NCBI GenBank assembly: GCA_032358255.1
Contig: JAULBX010013318.1
Location: 124,001 to 188,000 of the forward strand
Origin: Heterotrichella gracilis
Taxonomy: Eukaryota; Sar; Xanthophyceae; Tribonematales; Xanthonemataceae
Length of the DNA stretch: 64,000 bases
Direction: 5' to 3'
The translations under genes were made by a program, and so were the position numbers. Below the pieces are notes generated by a model that worked only from the letters and a program-made list of their open reading frames with translations, searched no databases and had not been told where the DNA came from. Shown here piece after piece: positions 1-10,894 of this stretch; the first letter of the stretch is position 1, and each line of letters begins with the position of its first letter.

Positions 1-102
1 GTTGTCGTTCGTGCAGAGCGTGCCAAGGTGGCTGAGCTTCTGGTGAAGCATTCCAAGCGTGTGTTGCAGCGTTTGACTTTGCGAGTTGAGGCCTGGTGTG
101 CA

Positions 103-1688
103 ATGGCCGAGGCAGGCGCCAAAGTTGTGGCCCCAACGTCTGGCGTGGATCAGGGGCAGTCTCCTATCCCCGTGCCCAGCCCCGAGCAAGCAGCATTGGC
201 AGCAGCTGGTGGCCAGGGCGCGGTCAACTGGAACGAGCAGTTGATGCAATACTACAAGCAGACAGGGGCCCAGCCGAACACGTTCTACCCTACCATGGCA
301 GCCACGCACCCCTACGCAAACCTGGCAGCTGCGAGTTGGCAGGTACGGGCGTGTGACTTTCCTGTGACGACCTCCTGTTCAATGCAAACACGCAGGAAGA
401 TGCTCAAGCCCTTTCTTTGTTTTCCTGCAGCCTTATATGGCGTACGGGCAGCTGTACCCTAGCCTGTTTCCTTTCGGCTATGCCCCCCCGAGCTCTGCTG
501 CTGGCGCCACAACCGACACGGCAGCACCGACAGCCAGTGCGCCCTCAGGACAGGCCCAGGCGCTGCCAATCGGGCAGCCTGCCCCAGTCAATGGCGTGGC
601 AACAAGTGCTTCGCCTTCAGACAAGGTGCGAGCCTGCCTATTCTGCAGATCCTGTCTCGGATGAGCAGTTGGAACCCCCTGTGCTTGAAGAAGCTCGACA
701 GCTGACTGGATGGTGCCCTTGACAGCCAATTCACTCCCCATTTGTGGTGCAGGTGGCCAGCATTCCCGTCAAGGACGTCGTTCCTATCCCTGAACCCACC
801 GTTGTTCCCGATGGGAGTGACAAGGGAAGCCCCAAGCAGAACGGGACTGCCGTGCCCGCCACATTCGCGAACGCCGAGTTGGGCCCATCCACCAGCGCTG
901 CAGCCCTCGCAGCCCTGGCAGCCAACCCGGCAGCTGCTGCCAACGCAGAGTACTGGAGGCAACAGGTTGCTGCGGTTCAGCAGCAGCAGCAGCCCGAGAT
1001 GCAGCAGCTCGCTGTTGGGCAGGCCGTGCTGGTAGGTGCTCTGGTAAGCGATGGAATGCAGCATGACACGTCAGCAAAACCTTCCATGGCATTGCACAAG
1101 GCTGAAACCCCCTGGCAACCCAGTTTTGCTGTTATTTTAGGATCATACACTGGTGTTTAGTACATAGAGTTGTAGCAGGTGCACTTTGACAGCATTGATT
1201 TCATTGAATTGGTGTGCAGTCTTCAACCTGGTGGGGGACCCAAGACACTAATTTAACTGGGCGATCCAAAAAGCTCTCTCAGAATGCTTTCCTCCAACTC
1301 CCAGCGCTCGGTGGACGGCGTCCTTCAATGGCTTTGCTAGTTTTGTGCTGTGTCATCAAAGTAACTGGAGGCTATGCCATGCACTCTACTTTGTGCCCTC
1401 GGGCATTGACCACCTCTGAGACAAGTGCATTGACCACCTTGTGCCCCGCCACCCCTGTTTCAGGACGAGCGGGAGCTCAAGCGTCAGCGGCGCAAGCAGT
1501 CCAACCGCGAGTCTGCTCGCCGGTCTCGGTTAAGGAAGCAGGCGGAGTGCGAGGGCCTGGCAGGCACCCTCAAGGAGAGCCAGTCAGAGATGGACCAGCT
1601 GCGGTCAGAGAACGAGGAGCTGCGCGCACAGGTGCTCAGGCTCAAGGAAGAGCTGGCACTGGCACGCCAGGAGAAGGCACCAATGTGA
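103..1688 (+). CDS. bZIP transcription factor, G-box-binding-factor (GBF) type
   Basis: Four exons join in phase 0: 103-342, 431-625, 753-1031, 1464-1688 (312 aa). The last exon encodes a complete bZIP: a basic region containing the N-x7-R core ([17 protein letters not shown]) followed by leucine-zipper heptads. This is the C-terminal arrangement of plant GBFs, which bind CACGTG G-boxes as dimers in the nucleus. The first exons are Pro/Ala/Tyr-rich ([24 protein letters not shown]), like the multifunctional mosaic (MFMR) region of plant GBFs; exon 3 has a short poly-Gln run. The start is the ATG at 103, in good context (gcaATGgcc). An upstream in-frame opening begins only with GTG, and a spliced 5' exon outside the window cannot be excluded. 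Exon 4 follows a 432-nt intron. The family call is strong; the exact subfamily and target genes are inference. Confidence 0.88.
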
Positions 1689-3496
1689 GAGGCTGTGGTG
1701 TGCTTGTGGCGGGAGTGTGGTTGTGAGGTGGTGGCGAGTGTTGGTATGGGGCGTGCCAGTTTTGCTTGAACCCTAGAGCTGCAGCGCCAGCTAGTGCAGC
1801 TTGCAGTTGCTATTAAAAGGCGATGTGCGTATCACAATGAGAGCGGGTACTAGCTGGTGCTTTTTCTTGCAGTGCTGCTGACAGAAGAGAGGCAAGTTTA
1901 ATTGTTTTGAATCAGACATCTTTTTGGTTGCACCGTTACCTCCCGAACCGTTTTACAGTCACCAATGTGTGCATACTGCATACCATACGTGCCGCAGTAA
2001 TGCTTAAACTTGCATCGCCCCACGAACTGAACGGGCGCACAATCGCTGATTTTATGTTTGAGCAAGTTCTGAGATGGGTTATAATGTGACTGGTTGACTC
2101 CTATTTTTGGAGTTTTTGTACACTTTTTTCTTTCGCTTTTTTCCTTGATGTCCTGCAAGTGAACAGGACTGGATGTACCTCACACATCCGATGCCTCTGT
2201 GTGCTGCTTCTGTGTTTTTTATGCTGACAACTTTTATTTTGCTGAAAAGCCATGGCATATCAGACTGAGTCTAGGCATTGGCACCCACTGTAGAGGTCGA
2301 ATTTGTGCCCTTTATCTCCTGGCAAAAAACTGTGTTGGGGCTAGTGGTTCTATCGGGTTTGCACTGCATCTGTGATTGAACCTGCACATGTTGCACACCG
2401 GTTTCCACACTGCTGCGCCATGTCATGTCTGCGCCGTAAGTGGAGTTGTAAATACTCTGCCAAGAACGAGGTGTGCAAAGTGCCAAGTTGGGCACAGCAG
2501 CCACTTTCTCCAGCTATCTGCAGTGACAGGATTTGGCGTGCTGCGTGTCCCTTCGTGTGAGAGCAGCTGCTCTGGAAGTCTATCTGCTTGTAGTGCTGCC
2601 TGATCTTACTTCAAGTTGCACGGGAGCAGCATATCGTTTACACTCAGTGGGGTGACCCGCTACACTCGGAGCCAGCAAGCTCAGGCGCTCTGCGCCCCAT
2701 CAGGCACAAACGGGCCGTCTGTTCTTGAAAATGTTTGCTTCTGAATAATGACTGGCTGGACCACTTGGCAGCAGCAAGCTGTGATCTGATGGACGTCAAC
2801 ATTGCTGGTTGTGGTGTGCTGCCGTGTGTGGAGGCGTTTTGTTTCTTTCTTTCTTTCAACATGGTTTTTTTCCAATAGCAAAAATGATAAGGGGGTCGGG
2901 GAACAGGAATTGGGGCTGGGTGAAAAATGGGCGGGGATTGCCAAAGCGGCGTGCCTGGGAATACTGGCAGAGTACTGTACACTCTGTACTACACAAAGGA
3001 ACTGCAATCATTGTCAAAACTGGCAGCTCAGCAGTTGAACCAAATTGTGGCTGAATAGCGCTGGTCATGCGCAAGCGGTACTGTGCTATCTGGGTTGGCT
3101 GAAGCCAAGGCCACCAAGCCGTGCACAGCGAGAAGTACTTGTAAGCACTCGAAGTCAAGTCTTAGGCAGCCCGGGCTATCGGTGCACCAGCCGCCCAGAC
3201 CCGTAGGTACCTGCACCACCATTACCCAGCATTTGTCAGTTAGGTCTTGCACATGCCGTAACAGGGTTGGGAAGTGACATGCTCATCCACACTTGGGCAA
3301 ACCAGGAGCCACACAGCAAGGAGCTATCTTCCAAACAGCAAGCATACAAGGGGAAGGGGAAGAGGCTTCCAAGCCTGTCATTAAAACACAGGCGCACTAA
3401 CTTCACTGCACCTGCATATTCCAAGATGCACAACAGCAAGGCTGCACTGTCAACGACCACGCCCACTTGATAGGCTGACCCAAGAATAAACCCCAG
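1689..3496. other. Intergenic, no gene seen (1.8 kb)
   Basis: This stretch lies between the bZIP stop and the stop of the leftward transporter gene, so it holds two convergent 3' ends. Short open frames exist on both strands, but none has recognisable motifs, consistent splice borders or coding-like composition. Base composition is more AT-rich than in the flanking exons. Confidence 0.6.
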
Positions 3497-4510
3497 TTAG
3501 TGCCGGGCGAGCATACCGTTGATGGTCTTCCCGTTGGCCATTGGAGCCACAGGCTGCTTCACAGGGAGCGTCGACTTCGCCAGCGCCGCTGTCTCCACCA
3601 CCTTGAGGTGGGTGTAGGTGATGATGCCCACCATGGCCAGCAAGATGCCCAGGAACTTCTCCTGCGTGATCTCCTCCTTGAAGAACAAAAACCCCCCTGT
3701 GAGGATGATGACGGTCTTCACATGGCCCACCACGTTGTAGGTCAGGCTGGAGGTGACGCCTATCACCAGAAAGGTGGACAGGCTGACCAGGAGGCCCAGC
3801 ACTGCGCTGATGGCTATGGCTGTGACCGCGCTCACGGTGTAGTTGTAGCCTATCAGCGTGCCCTCGCCCCTGCTGAAGAGCCCCAGCGGCTCGCAGGTTG
3901 GCACCAGGATCCCCAGCAGCAGCGCGGCGATGGGCGAGTACTCGTGCAGCAACTGCATGCTGCCCACAGCAAGCTCCTTCTGCTTGGTGCCAGCCCATAT
4001 CTGGTACAGGGCGGTGATGACCACCGCCCCCAGCCCCACACCCATCCCGAGTATGTTGGCGTGCATCTGCCTGTCTGTGATGGTGCAAATCCCCACCCCC
4101 AGGCACACCACCAGCACCGATGCCATGATTGGCAGGGACGCCCTCTTCTTGAAGAAGACTGCCTCTATCGCCAGGACCGCTGGGGCCACTGCGATCTTGG
4201 TGATCTGGTAGAAGCTGACTGTGTTTATCTGCAGGTTGAGGTTGCACAGCACTATGTAGCCCACGTAGGCTGCTGCCAGGGGGAACACCTTGCGGGTGGG
4301 GAGCCTCTTGGGCTCAAACATGCCCAGCCGGCTGAACACCCGCATGCCCAGGACGGTGAAGAGGGTGTGGATGAGCGTGAGCGTGTAGATGAACTTGAAG
4401 TCAAAGGTCTTGAAGACCGTCTTGTTGGCGAACACGATGCCCGAGGCTGATACCACGTTGAGCAGCCCATAAGCCACGGGCCGGGCAAAGTCCCCCCGAG
4501 GACCCGCCAT
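3497..4510 (-). CDS. Nucleotide-sugar transporter, TPT/KT (UXT/URGT-like) drug-metabolite-transporter family
   Basis: A single uninterrupted frame of 337 aa from the ATG at 4510. The protein is almost wholly hydrophobic with about ten predicted membrane segments, the size and layout of triose-phosphate-translocator-fold antiporters. Motifs seen are FANKTVFKTFDFKF near residue 26, a Lys-containing region QITKIAVAP near 100, and YNVVGHVKTVIILTGG near 270, which corresponds to the conserved GH(M/V)KT segment of the KT group of plant nucleotide-sugar transporters (UDP-xylose and UDP-rhamnose/galactose carriers of the Golgi). There is no plastid leader, which argues against a chloroplast phosphate translocator. 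The end is a short Lys/Asn-containing cytosolic tail. The substrate cannot be read from sequence. It is one of very few intronless genes in this window. Confidence 0.85.
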   Translation of the reverse strand: MAGPRGDFARPVAYGLLNVVSASGIVFANKTVFKTFDFKFIYTLTLIHTLFTVLGMRVFSRLGMFEPKRLPTRKVFPLAAAYVGYIVLCNLNLQINTVSFYQITKIAVAPAVLAIEAVFFKKRASLPIMASVLVVCLGVGICTITDRQMHANILGMGVGLGAVVITALYQIWAGTKQKELAVGSMQLLHEYSPIAALLLGILVPTCEPLGLFSRGEGTLIGYNYTVSAVTAIAISAVLGLLVSLSTFLVIGVTSSLTYNVVGHVKTVIILTGGFLFFKEEITQEKFLGILLAMVGIITYTHLKVVETAALAKSTLPVKQPVAPMANGKTINGMLARH

Positions 4511-4929
4511 GGTGATGGTCCCGCTATTAAGGAAAGAAGTCTGCTTGGTTCCAATAGCTCAGCGCTGTGTGTCGAGCCCAGCTAGCTGCACACAGCCCTT
4601 CACAGCCCAACACGAGTAGTCATGGAGGGGTGGACCCACAGAAGTCGCGGGGACCACGGTTCAAACCAAGCCACACCGACAAAAGAAAGATTGCACAAAA
4701 GTATCACGCCGCAAACGTTGGGTGACTGCTAGCGACGATCAGCAAACTTTCAAATGGCTTGCATGCACAAATGGCAGTGATCTGGCGATTCAATGACGTG
4801 CAAGCCCAATAGCAAACCAGCCAGTAGCCTTGGTAACAGTCTTCACCGCGTTACTGCAGGGTTCTGGCGGTGCGCTAGATGGGCTCAAGTACAGCATACC
4901 CAATACTGTACAGCATATCCAGTCTATAA
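4511..4929. other. Upstream region of the transporter gene, no gene seen
   Basis: These 419 nt precede the leftward transporter ATG and end at the MITE. No coding signal was found. They presumably hold the transporter promoter and 5' UTR; no clear TATA-like box can be assigned. Confidence 0.5.
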
Positions 4930-5383
4930 GGCCAGCCCCACGAAATTCCTCGTTTTGGGTGTGCCCCCCCCGTTTGGTGTGGGCCAAAATGGGTGCAATC
5001 GGTCGGGAATTTTCGAATTTCGATTGTGGGGTCTTGGGCCCTCCATTTAACCCTTGGACCGTCCCAGGGAAAGTGCACGGCGGAGAGAAGCCCAAAGACG
5101 CACTGTTTGCTACAATTGGATATATAAAACACCCTTGTGGTCAAAACCAACTGTCTAGGGTATTGTTGAAACCCTAATACAAGGGGAATATGTCTAATAT
5201 TATATCAGGGGAAGAAATCCCTGGGATAGGATAAGGGGTAAATCCTTTATATAGGGCAAGGGGAGGAAACCCCCACTGTAAATTCCCCGACCAGATCCCC
5301 CCGACAGACTGGATTTACCTCCCCGCCCCGCCTGGTCTGAACCCAAAACCTCACCCAAAACAAGGAATTTCCTGGGGCTGGCC
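4930..5383. mobile_element. PIF/Harbinger-like MITE (Tourist type), 454 bp
   Basis: Terminal inverted repeats of 32 bp lie at 4930-4961 and 5352-5383; they differ at two positions only. Both begin GGCCAGCCCCA and contain GAAATTCCT and GTTTTGGGTG. The element is flanked by a 3-bp direct duplication TAA (4927-4929 and 5384-5386), the target preference of PIF/Harbinger transposons, whose termini typically begin GGCC or GGGCC. There is no transposase frame inside; the interior is short repetitive AT/GC blocks. It is therefore a non-autonomous copy, and the near-identical ends suggest fairly recent insertion. It sits in the upstream region of the nucleotide-sugar transporter gene. Confidence 0.82.
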
Positions 5384-5925
5384 TAAAGGGGGTCAAAACT
5401 TGCGCAGCCTCAGAGGACAGGAACCTCTCAGGAAGCTGACACCAAAAAAGTAGGTCAATTTACTTATTTAATCCATTTTCGATTTTATTCTATATAGTTT
5501 TAGTCCATTAATAGTTATTCAACGCTCTGCAAGTGACAAACGTGTGGACAACTAGGCACAGCTCCTTGGAGGCCCTTGTGAAACACAGCTGTTGTGGCAT
5601 GCACGGTGCATTATGCACGCCAACACCCCAGGAGTGGCAATGGCCAAGCGATTCAGCGCCAACACGTGTACACACGCCAGCTACCCGGTCCAGTACCCCA
5701 GCATAGTCACCAATCCCATTATACTTCGGTACGTTAGAACAAGGTTTGTCAGCTATGCTTCGTCACTGGGCAGTAGGGATGCCACAGGTTGGCCAATGAA
5801 ATGGCGCAGGTGAAAGGCAACACCGCAAAGATCCACTGCAAATCGTGCAACATGTGTTGACCCTCGAAAAAACCCTTAAACTGCAGAGGTGTGGCAGGTA
5901 AATAAATGTGTCAGAGCAATGTGGC
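5384..5925. other. Intergenic, no gene seen
   Basis: This stretch lies between the MITE and the stop codon of the leftward MiaB-type gene. It includes a markedly AT-rich block around 5455-5520. No coding signal was seen; it probably contains the 3' UTR of the MiaB-type gene. Confidence 0.5.
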
Positions 5926-8900
5926 CTATGCCACAGTGGCCATGGCCGCCACCTGTCCCACCACCTCACCCCCCTCCCGGTACTCCCCGGTGCCTCCCCA
6001 CCCATCGCCAGCCCCCAACAGCCCCACCGCCGCGCCATGCACGCCCACAAACTCGCCTATGCTGGTCCGCGCCAATGGAACAGCATACAGCGTCTGAGCA
6101 GATGCCCTGTCAACCCGCACAGCCACATAGTCCCCCGCCTGCAGCCGCACCAGCGGGCCCGCCCCTCCATCAAAGCGCAGTGACAGGTAGCTGGTGGGCA
6201 CCTGTGCGTCGTCCAGCACCACCCGCTTCATTGTGTCTGTGCGGCCCGTGAGGTGGGTGGTGGGGGAGCGGCGGGAGGGGCCCTCCACAAGCACCTGGGC
6301 ATGGGAGCGGGAGGGGGGTGAGGAGGCTGCGGGAGGAGGCAGCGGGGGTGATGCCCTGGCAAATCGTGCGGAAGGGGGGAAGTACCCCTTGCATTATCTG
6401 TGCCAACCCATATGAGCAGCCTTGCTAATCTGATTCTTCCAGCCTAGGTGCGCACCCTGGTGCCAATTCCCTCACACAAGTGGGGTTTGGTGCAAAGTTA
6501 CAGTGGCACAGCATCACCCATGCCCCGCAGCCACCCATGCAGACCCGCATGCCTCGTGCACACACAGCAGCCAGGGTGGCAATGCACCACCCCCCTCAAA
6601 CCCACCAGGTGCACCCTCCCGACCTCCTCCTGTGCATGCTCCAGGGCCGCCCCCCTGAACGCTGCGATCACCTCCTCCAGCCTCCTCTGCTTGACACCTG
6701 GCGCCATGTCATCGACCAGGTGGCGGGCAGCACGCGTTTTTGCGCGCTCCGAGTATGCAAACATGAAGGCCTGGTCATAGGCTGTGGCAGCCATGAGGTC
6801 AACGCTGGCGGCATGCTCCTCCTCGGTCTCGCCACAGAACCCTGCAGTGGGGTAGGGTTGTGGTTAGTCTTTTTCAAAATTACACGCAAACCAGTAGTAA
6901 AATAGGGGGCACCAGATGCATTGACACACAGACATTCATACTCTAGTAAGGTGTATGCTGAGGCGATGTCAGTCTGCCACGCTGATCAGAGATCCCTAAT
7001 GGCCACTTGCGTGGATCAGGAAAACCCTGGTGTAGGTTTTTCTGCGTCGATATAACTCCAGCCAGGCTCGTAATGGGATGCTGGCAAGTACGGTGTTTGG
7101 GCCAGGTTTTATTCAATGTACCTGAGGGTTTCAGATCCATCTTTCCGCACCTACTATCATGTCCGTCGACAGCGCCACGTGGGGGATGACCTCCCGCACA
7201 TGGCGCACCAGATCATCGTATGCCTCCCTTGTGTAGCCACGCTGCATGCGCTCGAGTACGCTGGTGGAGCCGCTCTGCGCAGGCATGTGCAGCTGCGCAC
7301 ACACGTTGGGGCGGGAGGCGATCACCTGCGCAGGGGTGAAAGGGGGGGTCATGTGTGCGACAGGAAGGGGAAGTGGGTACCCTACGCAAGGTTTGGAAGG
7401 GTACCAGGAGTCATATGTGCAGCTGTGCACACATGTTGGGGCAGGAGGTGATCAACTGCCCAGGACTGAGTGGGTGGCGCCCCACGCAAAGATTTGAGCA
7501 ACATGACGAGGCACCACAGAGACAACCGCCACCACAACCATCACACACCAACACTGCCACCACACATCCCCACATCCCAGTACCCCACCTGCAGCACGTC
7601 GTCTGAGAAGTCCTTGGGGTGCGGCGATGTGAAGCGCACCCGCATCTCGCCATCCACCAGCGCCACCCGGTCAAGCAGCTCGGCAAAGGGCACGGCGCCG
7701 CCGCGGTGGGGGCGGTACACGCTGCGGAAACCCTGCGCAAGGGGATTTGGAGGAGTCGGTAAGGGGGAGCGGGGTGCAATGAATCGGTGGGGGAACAAGG
7801 CTGAGCTCCATGCATGAACGGTACATTGTACTGCTGAGGTGTGTGCTGTATGCCCTGGCAAAAATGCCCACGACTGATGCCCATTGCTGCATGCATGTAT
7901 CTTGATTAATATGCATTTACGTATGTAAATAGAAGAGGCGTCGGCACATGGAGATAATACATGCTACCGGACAAATGATGTTAACTTCCCCTCATGACCC
8001 ACCTTTGCATACACGCTGAACGCATTCCCCTCCACCCGCTGCCCCCTCTCCTCACCCCCCGCCTCGCTGAAGTCCGCATACGAATTCACATTCTGGCCCA
8101 GCAGCGTCACCTCTTTCACCCCCTGCTCACTCAAGTACTCCACCTCCCTCAGCACAGAAGCCGCGGGCCGGCTCCTCTCCCTGCCGCGGGTGAACGGCAC
8201 TATGCAGAACGCGCACATGTTGTTGCAGCCGCGCATGATGGATAGGTAGGCGGAGGTGGTGCCGGCGGGGCGCAGGGGGGTGACGTCAGCGTAGGTCTCC
8301 TCCAATGACAGCTGCACGTTCATGGCGGAGGCACGCTGGCCGCCAGGGGGGGCGCTGTCCTGAGGCAGGGGAAGGGGATCTTTGGTGTGGGTTGAATGCC
8401 CGTATGAGCTGCGCAACCCCCTTGACCAATGGCAGCTCCAGCCTGTGCCTGCCTGGACAAACCCTAAACCTTGAACCTTAAAAATTGCAGAACATAGAAC
8501 TTAGTCGATGCCCTGGTAATGACCACGACGCATTGTGCGCCACCACAACGGCAGATACCACCACCACCCTGGTCCCCAATACATGAAAACCCCTAACCAC
8601 CACACCACCACCCCAGTCCTACTGTTCCCCCACCCCTCCCTCACCCAGCCACCCACCTTGACCGCTGCAATGAGCCTTGGCAGGTCCCTGTATGCGTCAG
8701 GCCCAGCCACCACATCCACCAGGCGCTCCCCTTCCAGCAGCTGAGACTTGAGGCGCTCAGCCATGCAGCCAAGCACACCCACCACAGGCACGTCGCTCCT
8801 GGGTGGGTGGGGTGGGGAAGGTGTCAGCCTAGGCACACTCACAATTTCTTTTTTGTATTTTTATTAAGAGCAATCGACACATATTATTGCCCCCCCTACA

Positions 8901-10162
8901 AAATGCCAATGCATTTTTTGCCAATCGTTGCTAAGGAGGGTGCCTTGGTGGATGGCATTGTAGACCTGTGCACACACATTGCATGGATGGCTGCCTGTGA
9001 CCCCACCATGCATTGCAGTATTTACTTTTCAATTATTTGTTAATGCGGTATATCTTAAAAAACTGTCAAGGGGTTTAAGGCTTAAACCCCTTGCTCACTG
9101 TACGGATCCTGGCCCTCATGCACATGCGTCATGCACCTTAAACATGAGGGTCAGGATCCGTGCTGTGAGGGCAATGATCCGCCCAACCTACCTTGCAAAT
9201 TACCCATCCCCACCTCCCACCACTCTCGTCAATCCCCGCGTCCCACCTGTCTTTGCGCCTCCTCTCCGCCTTGAGCCCCCTGAGCGCCCTCAGCCTGTGC
9301 CACACGCGCGCCTCGGGGTTGTCGCGTATGGCACACGTGTTGAGCAGGATGACGTCAGCGGCTGCATCGCTGTGCACCTGGCTGTAGCCCTGCTCGTGGA
9401 GCAGGGACAGGAGGACCTGGAAATGGAGGAGAGCGTTGGTGGTGTGACGGCATGTGGTGCGCAGTCTGCCTGTTTATGAGTGTGATTGTGTTTGCGGCAC
9501 GCATGGGCGGGTTGTATGTCACCTTCATCTGATGTCTCAGGGATGAAGGGTTAGCCAATACCTCAGCACCCACCACCACAGCACGACCACCCACCTCTGT
9601 GTCGTTCACGTTCATCTGGCAGCCATATGTCTCCACATACACCCGCATGCCACTCGGCTGCCCACTGCCACCTGGCGAGCTGCCGGTACCCACCACAGGC
9701 TGCGGCGAGGGGTCATGCGGGGCCTGCTGCTGCTGCTGCTGCTGCTACAAGCGGGTAGGGGGTAGCAGGGGTTTGAGTCAGCATCAGGTACGGGGGAGGG
9801 CATCACAGGCTTGCAACTCGGGAGTGCAACGGGGGAGGAAGCAGCAAAGGGTGTGTGTGGGTCGGGTAGGCCACACTCCTCAGTGGCCAGGGGGTTTGAG
9901 GTGGCAAAACAATGCAATGCACCCACTGTCGCCCGCCTGTGACCCGGCACCAAGGGGGGCATGGCACGGTGCAGAGCTTATCCCCAAACCCCGCAGCGCT
10001 GACGCCACCCACCAGGCCTGCTCCAGGGGCGGATGCCGCTTGTATGAAGTCACGCAGCGTGGGCTTGTCACCCACCCCTGTGTGGGCCCACCGCGGGTGG
10101 GGGCAGTGGGGGCCGGCTGCAGGGCCCAAGCCCCTAAGCCGGGTGGCCAGCTGGCGCAGCAT
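5926..10162 (-). CDS. CDK5RAP1: tRNA methylthiotransferase, CDK5RAP1/MiaB family (radical SAM)
   Basis: Nine exons, all phase-consistent: 10162-10013, 9744-9595, 9416-9247, 8798-8657, 8359-8003, 7732-7589, 7325-7151, 6841-6606, 6294-5926 (630 aa). Family role: 2-methylthio modification of i6A37 in tRNAs in organelles. The N-terminal MTTase domain has its three cluster cysteines in YGCQMN, LNTCAIR and LGCMAE. The radical-SAM site is GCNNMCAFC, with [15 protein letters not shown] and MPAQSGS blocks following. A C-terminal TRAM domain starts at VLVEGPSRR. Exon 1 encodes an Arg-rich leader ([13 protein letters not shown]), suggesting mitochondrial or plastid import; exon 2 opens with seven Gln codons. 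The start and first intron rest on phase and leader composition, so they are less certain than the rest. A degenerate copy of the exon 7 acceptor region lies in the preceding intron. Confidence 0.93.
7417..7460 (-). repeat. Degenerate copy of the exon 7 acceptor border of the MiaB-type gene
   Basis: Read on the gene strand, this intronic stretch repeats the first codons of exon 7 (real copy about 7287-7330). The copy encodes [12 protein letters not shown] against [12 protein letters not shown] in the exon, about 130 bp upstream in the gene, and is out of use because it runs into a stop. It is one of several such border duplications in this window. Confidence 0.75.
9067..9161. repeat. Two adjacent hairpins in an intron of the MiaB-type gene
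   Basis: 9067-9079 and 9081-9093 form a perfect 13-bp inverted repeat with a one-base loop (CAAGGGGTTTAAG). Immediately beyond, 9102-9120 and 9143-9161 form a 19-bp inverted repeat with one mismatch (ACGGATCCTGGCCCTCATG), extendable outward through CTCAC. Both lie within the intron between exons 3 and 4. They could be the end of a foldback element or an RNA hairpin; neither is established. Confidence 0.7.
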
Positions 10163-10346
10163 GGGAGTGGAGGAGGTAAGTGAAGTGATAAGAAGATGCC
10201 CGAGGTAGTTTAGTTGTTGGCACTTCAAGTGTGGCACAGGTTTGTATCTTGCAGCCAATTCTGCCTGTTGGCGCCAATTCTGGTGGTGGTGGGTGCTGGG
10301 TGCTGGCTGTGTTGGGGTGGGGGGTGTGGTGCCTCGCTGGTGTGGC

Positions 10347-10894
10347 TTAGTTGGCGTCGGGGCCACGTGTACCCTTGAACCGTATTGTCAACTGAGGCGC
10401 TGGTGTGTCGTCGGTCGGTGGTGGCGGTGGTGGCGGTGGTGCCTTGTCAAACGTCTCGTGGAACTCTGGCCGCTGTTGGACCGACCACATGTGCCACTGG
10501 AGCGGGACGAAACAGCAGATCAATAAGCGCACACGAGGGTGAAAAACGACCTTTATATGATAATATAGAGGTTGCAGGTAATGGTTTGTTTTCCCGGTCT
10601 ATCCACAGCGTGCATGCATATGAAGCCGCCCTACCAATGAATGCCAACAATGCATGCCACTTGGGTTAAAGCTAATAAACTGTTTCAAGGGAGTACTATC
10701 AAAAGCAAACTGTGATCCAAACCCAATGCAACGGCGCCGTCGGAATCTTTTGGCGTATGCTCGTTTACTGCGTTAACCAATCAAGCAAGTGCGCATGCAT
10801 GCATACGCCCCCTCACCTGCAGTGCCACAGCCCACGCGACCAGTACGCCACCGGCCACCAGCCTCCAATTAGTTCTCTCAAGTGCACGGTTCAT
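10347..10894 (-). CDS. Short single-span membrane protein of unknown function (75 aa)
   Basis: Two exons: 10894-10817 and 10496-10347. The donor GTGAGG and acceptor CTCCAG join in phase 0, giving 75 aa. Residues about 10-27 (WRLVAGGVLVAWAVALQ) form one predicted membrane helix. A hydrophilic stretch follows (WHMWSVQQRPEFHETFDKA), then eight consecutive prolines and a basic tail. Size and layout resemble small accessory subunits of mitochondrial inner-membrane complexes, but no family is recognised, so no function is assigned. The stop lies 184 nt before the MiaB-type start on the same strand, so the two could share a promoter or transcript. The start at 10894 is the first ATG of the exon. Confidence 0.6.
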
